64,000 nt of DNA from Narthecium ossifragum (taxonomy: Eukaryota; Streptophyta; Magnoliopsida; Dioscoreales; Nartheciaceae). The stretch is from assembly GCA_963920575.1 (NCBI GenBank), contig OY986968.1, forward strand, positions 4,133,389 through 4,197,388, in the 5' to 3' direction. The position numbers and the translations under genes were made by a program. Under the pieces are notes generated by a model, which was not told where the DNA came from, did not search any database, and worked only from the letters and a program-made list of their open reading frames with translations. Every line of letters begins with the position of its first letter. Position 1 is the first letter of the stretch. Shown here piece by piece: positions 63,159 through 64,000 of this stretch.

Positions 63159-64000
63159 TGTCGCGCCCCGACCCGCAGACCCCAGTCCGGGCCGGGACAC
63201 GAGGGGGAAAAACCTACAACTACTAGCCCCAACTGACGGAAACAGTTGAGCCTAAAAGACAGCTGGCGGAAACAGCTGCCAACAAGCACCATGCGGAAGC
63301 GAACTAAACAACATCTATTACAAAACAGATGTAATAGAGTTCTAATACAACAGAGTTTAGTACAACAGGATCTACAAGGGATCAACAGTCCCCAAAAAGC
63401 TACAGCACCCACCGGGGTCTCCGCAAGGGCACAAACAAAACCATCCTGACCCTCAGATATGGTCAGGAGCCGGCGCGCCACCACGAGACAACCGACGGGG
63501 AAGCACCGGAGAGGAGCTGGGACCCGCACCTGTAAACAACACAGTCCAGGTAGGAATGAGCAACAGCTCAGCAGGGTCCTACTCTACCACTCTCGCTAAG
63601 AAGGCAAACTCAACGAACCAACTCTGAAGCCAAGTACTGAGGCTTGCCAAAGATCCCATAAATTCCATCAATAACCCGAAGGATTCTTGTCCCAAGTACG
63701 CCCCTCCGACAACCACTGCTCAGGGGTGAACAACTCCGACAATCCCTGACACAGGGTGGACATGACGCTACTGGTAAGACACCCTTCCCCAAGCGGAATC
63801 TCCACACTTGGCGGAACGACCGTGGTTAAGACTACCACCTCTCAGTACTCCAAGCAACAGAGCCCACGTGACCTCTAACTCCTGACCAAAGACCAAGTCT
63901 AGTCAGGGAGTCCATCAATCCCATCGATGCCTCTCCCCCCCCCCAAACCCCAGGGTTCCTGCCTAACGTACGTCCCTCCGATAGCCACTGCTCGAGGACT
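63159..64000 (-). mobile_element. LTR 'T5' 3' end (Tekay/Del-like), runs off the window
   Basis: The plus strand starts TGTCGCGCCCCGACCC, the inverted form of the T-family end GGGTCGGGGCGCGACA, followed by CGGGCCGGGACACGAG as in T4. Orientation is minus. It inserted in LTR A4; ATTAA (63154-63158) would be the 5-bp duplication if the other side shows it. Confidence 0.75.

Overview
The window is nuclear DNA of a flowering plant, from a repeat-dominated region with few host genes. The evidence is a CC-NB-LRR disease-resistance gene with spliceosomal introns, Ty3/gypsy and Ty1/copia LTR retrotransposons with plant-type primer-binding sites, plant LINEs with RNase H tails, FAR1/MULE transposase, hAT and Tourist MITEs, and fragments of plant-specific genes (PIP aquaporin, DVR reductase, GH19 chitinase, CRINKLY4-like kinase, VIM/ORTHRUS). 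I cannot name the species. There are no bacterial operons and no CRISPR.

Layout. 1-2384: minus-strand Athila-like element (gag fragment, tRNA-Asp PBS, 5' LTR 'A1'). 2609-5072: solo Tekay/Del-like LTR 'T1'. 5200-9960: FAR1-type MULE with long GC-rich inverted repeats around a spliced, stop-interrupted transposase gene. 10085-12290: first copy (D1) of a low-copy repeat unit. 12580-18201: solo LTR 'T3' with solo LTR 'T2' nested inside it. 18249-19949: second Athila-like family (gag fragment, PBS, LTR 'B1'). 19950-23930: degenerate LINE split by solo LTR 'A3'. 24036-28910: LTR fragments, then a Tekay-like gag, tRNA-Met PBS and LTR 'T4', which is inserted in a minus-strand LINE (to 29575).

30800-41250 is the gene island. 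It holds one apparently intact CNL (NLR1, 31092-34093), a 5'-truncated frameshifted copy (NLR2) and a minus-strand relic (NLR3). Between them lie a deleted copia element (34199-35489) and nested LINE tails.

42617-45123 is a Pack-MULE-like element with captured kinase and PHD-finger fragments and a nested hAT MITE. It abuts a 1.34-kb palindrome (45124-46466). 47.2-52.0 kb carries captured DVR and PIP exons and a long minisatellite. 52075-58317 is the second copy (D2) of the low-copy unit, enlarged by a tandem duplication, a LINE with perfect target-site duplication, a 5S-bearing Cassandra-like fragment and solo LTR 'A2'. 58.3-64 kb holds a third partial unit (D3), a hAT MITE, a GH19 chitinase pseudogene with two Tourist-like MITEs, LTR 'A4' and LTR 'T5'.

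The strongest unexplained signal is regulatory. LTRs of two unrelated gypsy lineages (A with tRNA-Asp PBS, T with tRNA-Met PBS) carry arrays of short palindromes centred on ATCGAT. The flanking bases differ between LTRs but stay palindromic, and neighbours sit about 20-22 bp apart, i.e. two DNA helical turns. In the A family they lie just upstream of a TATA box. This looks like a shared, phased operator-type array.
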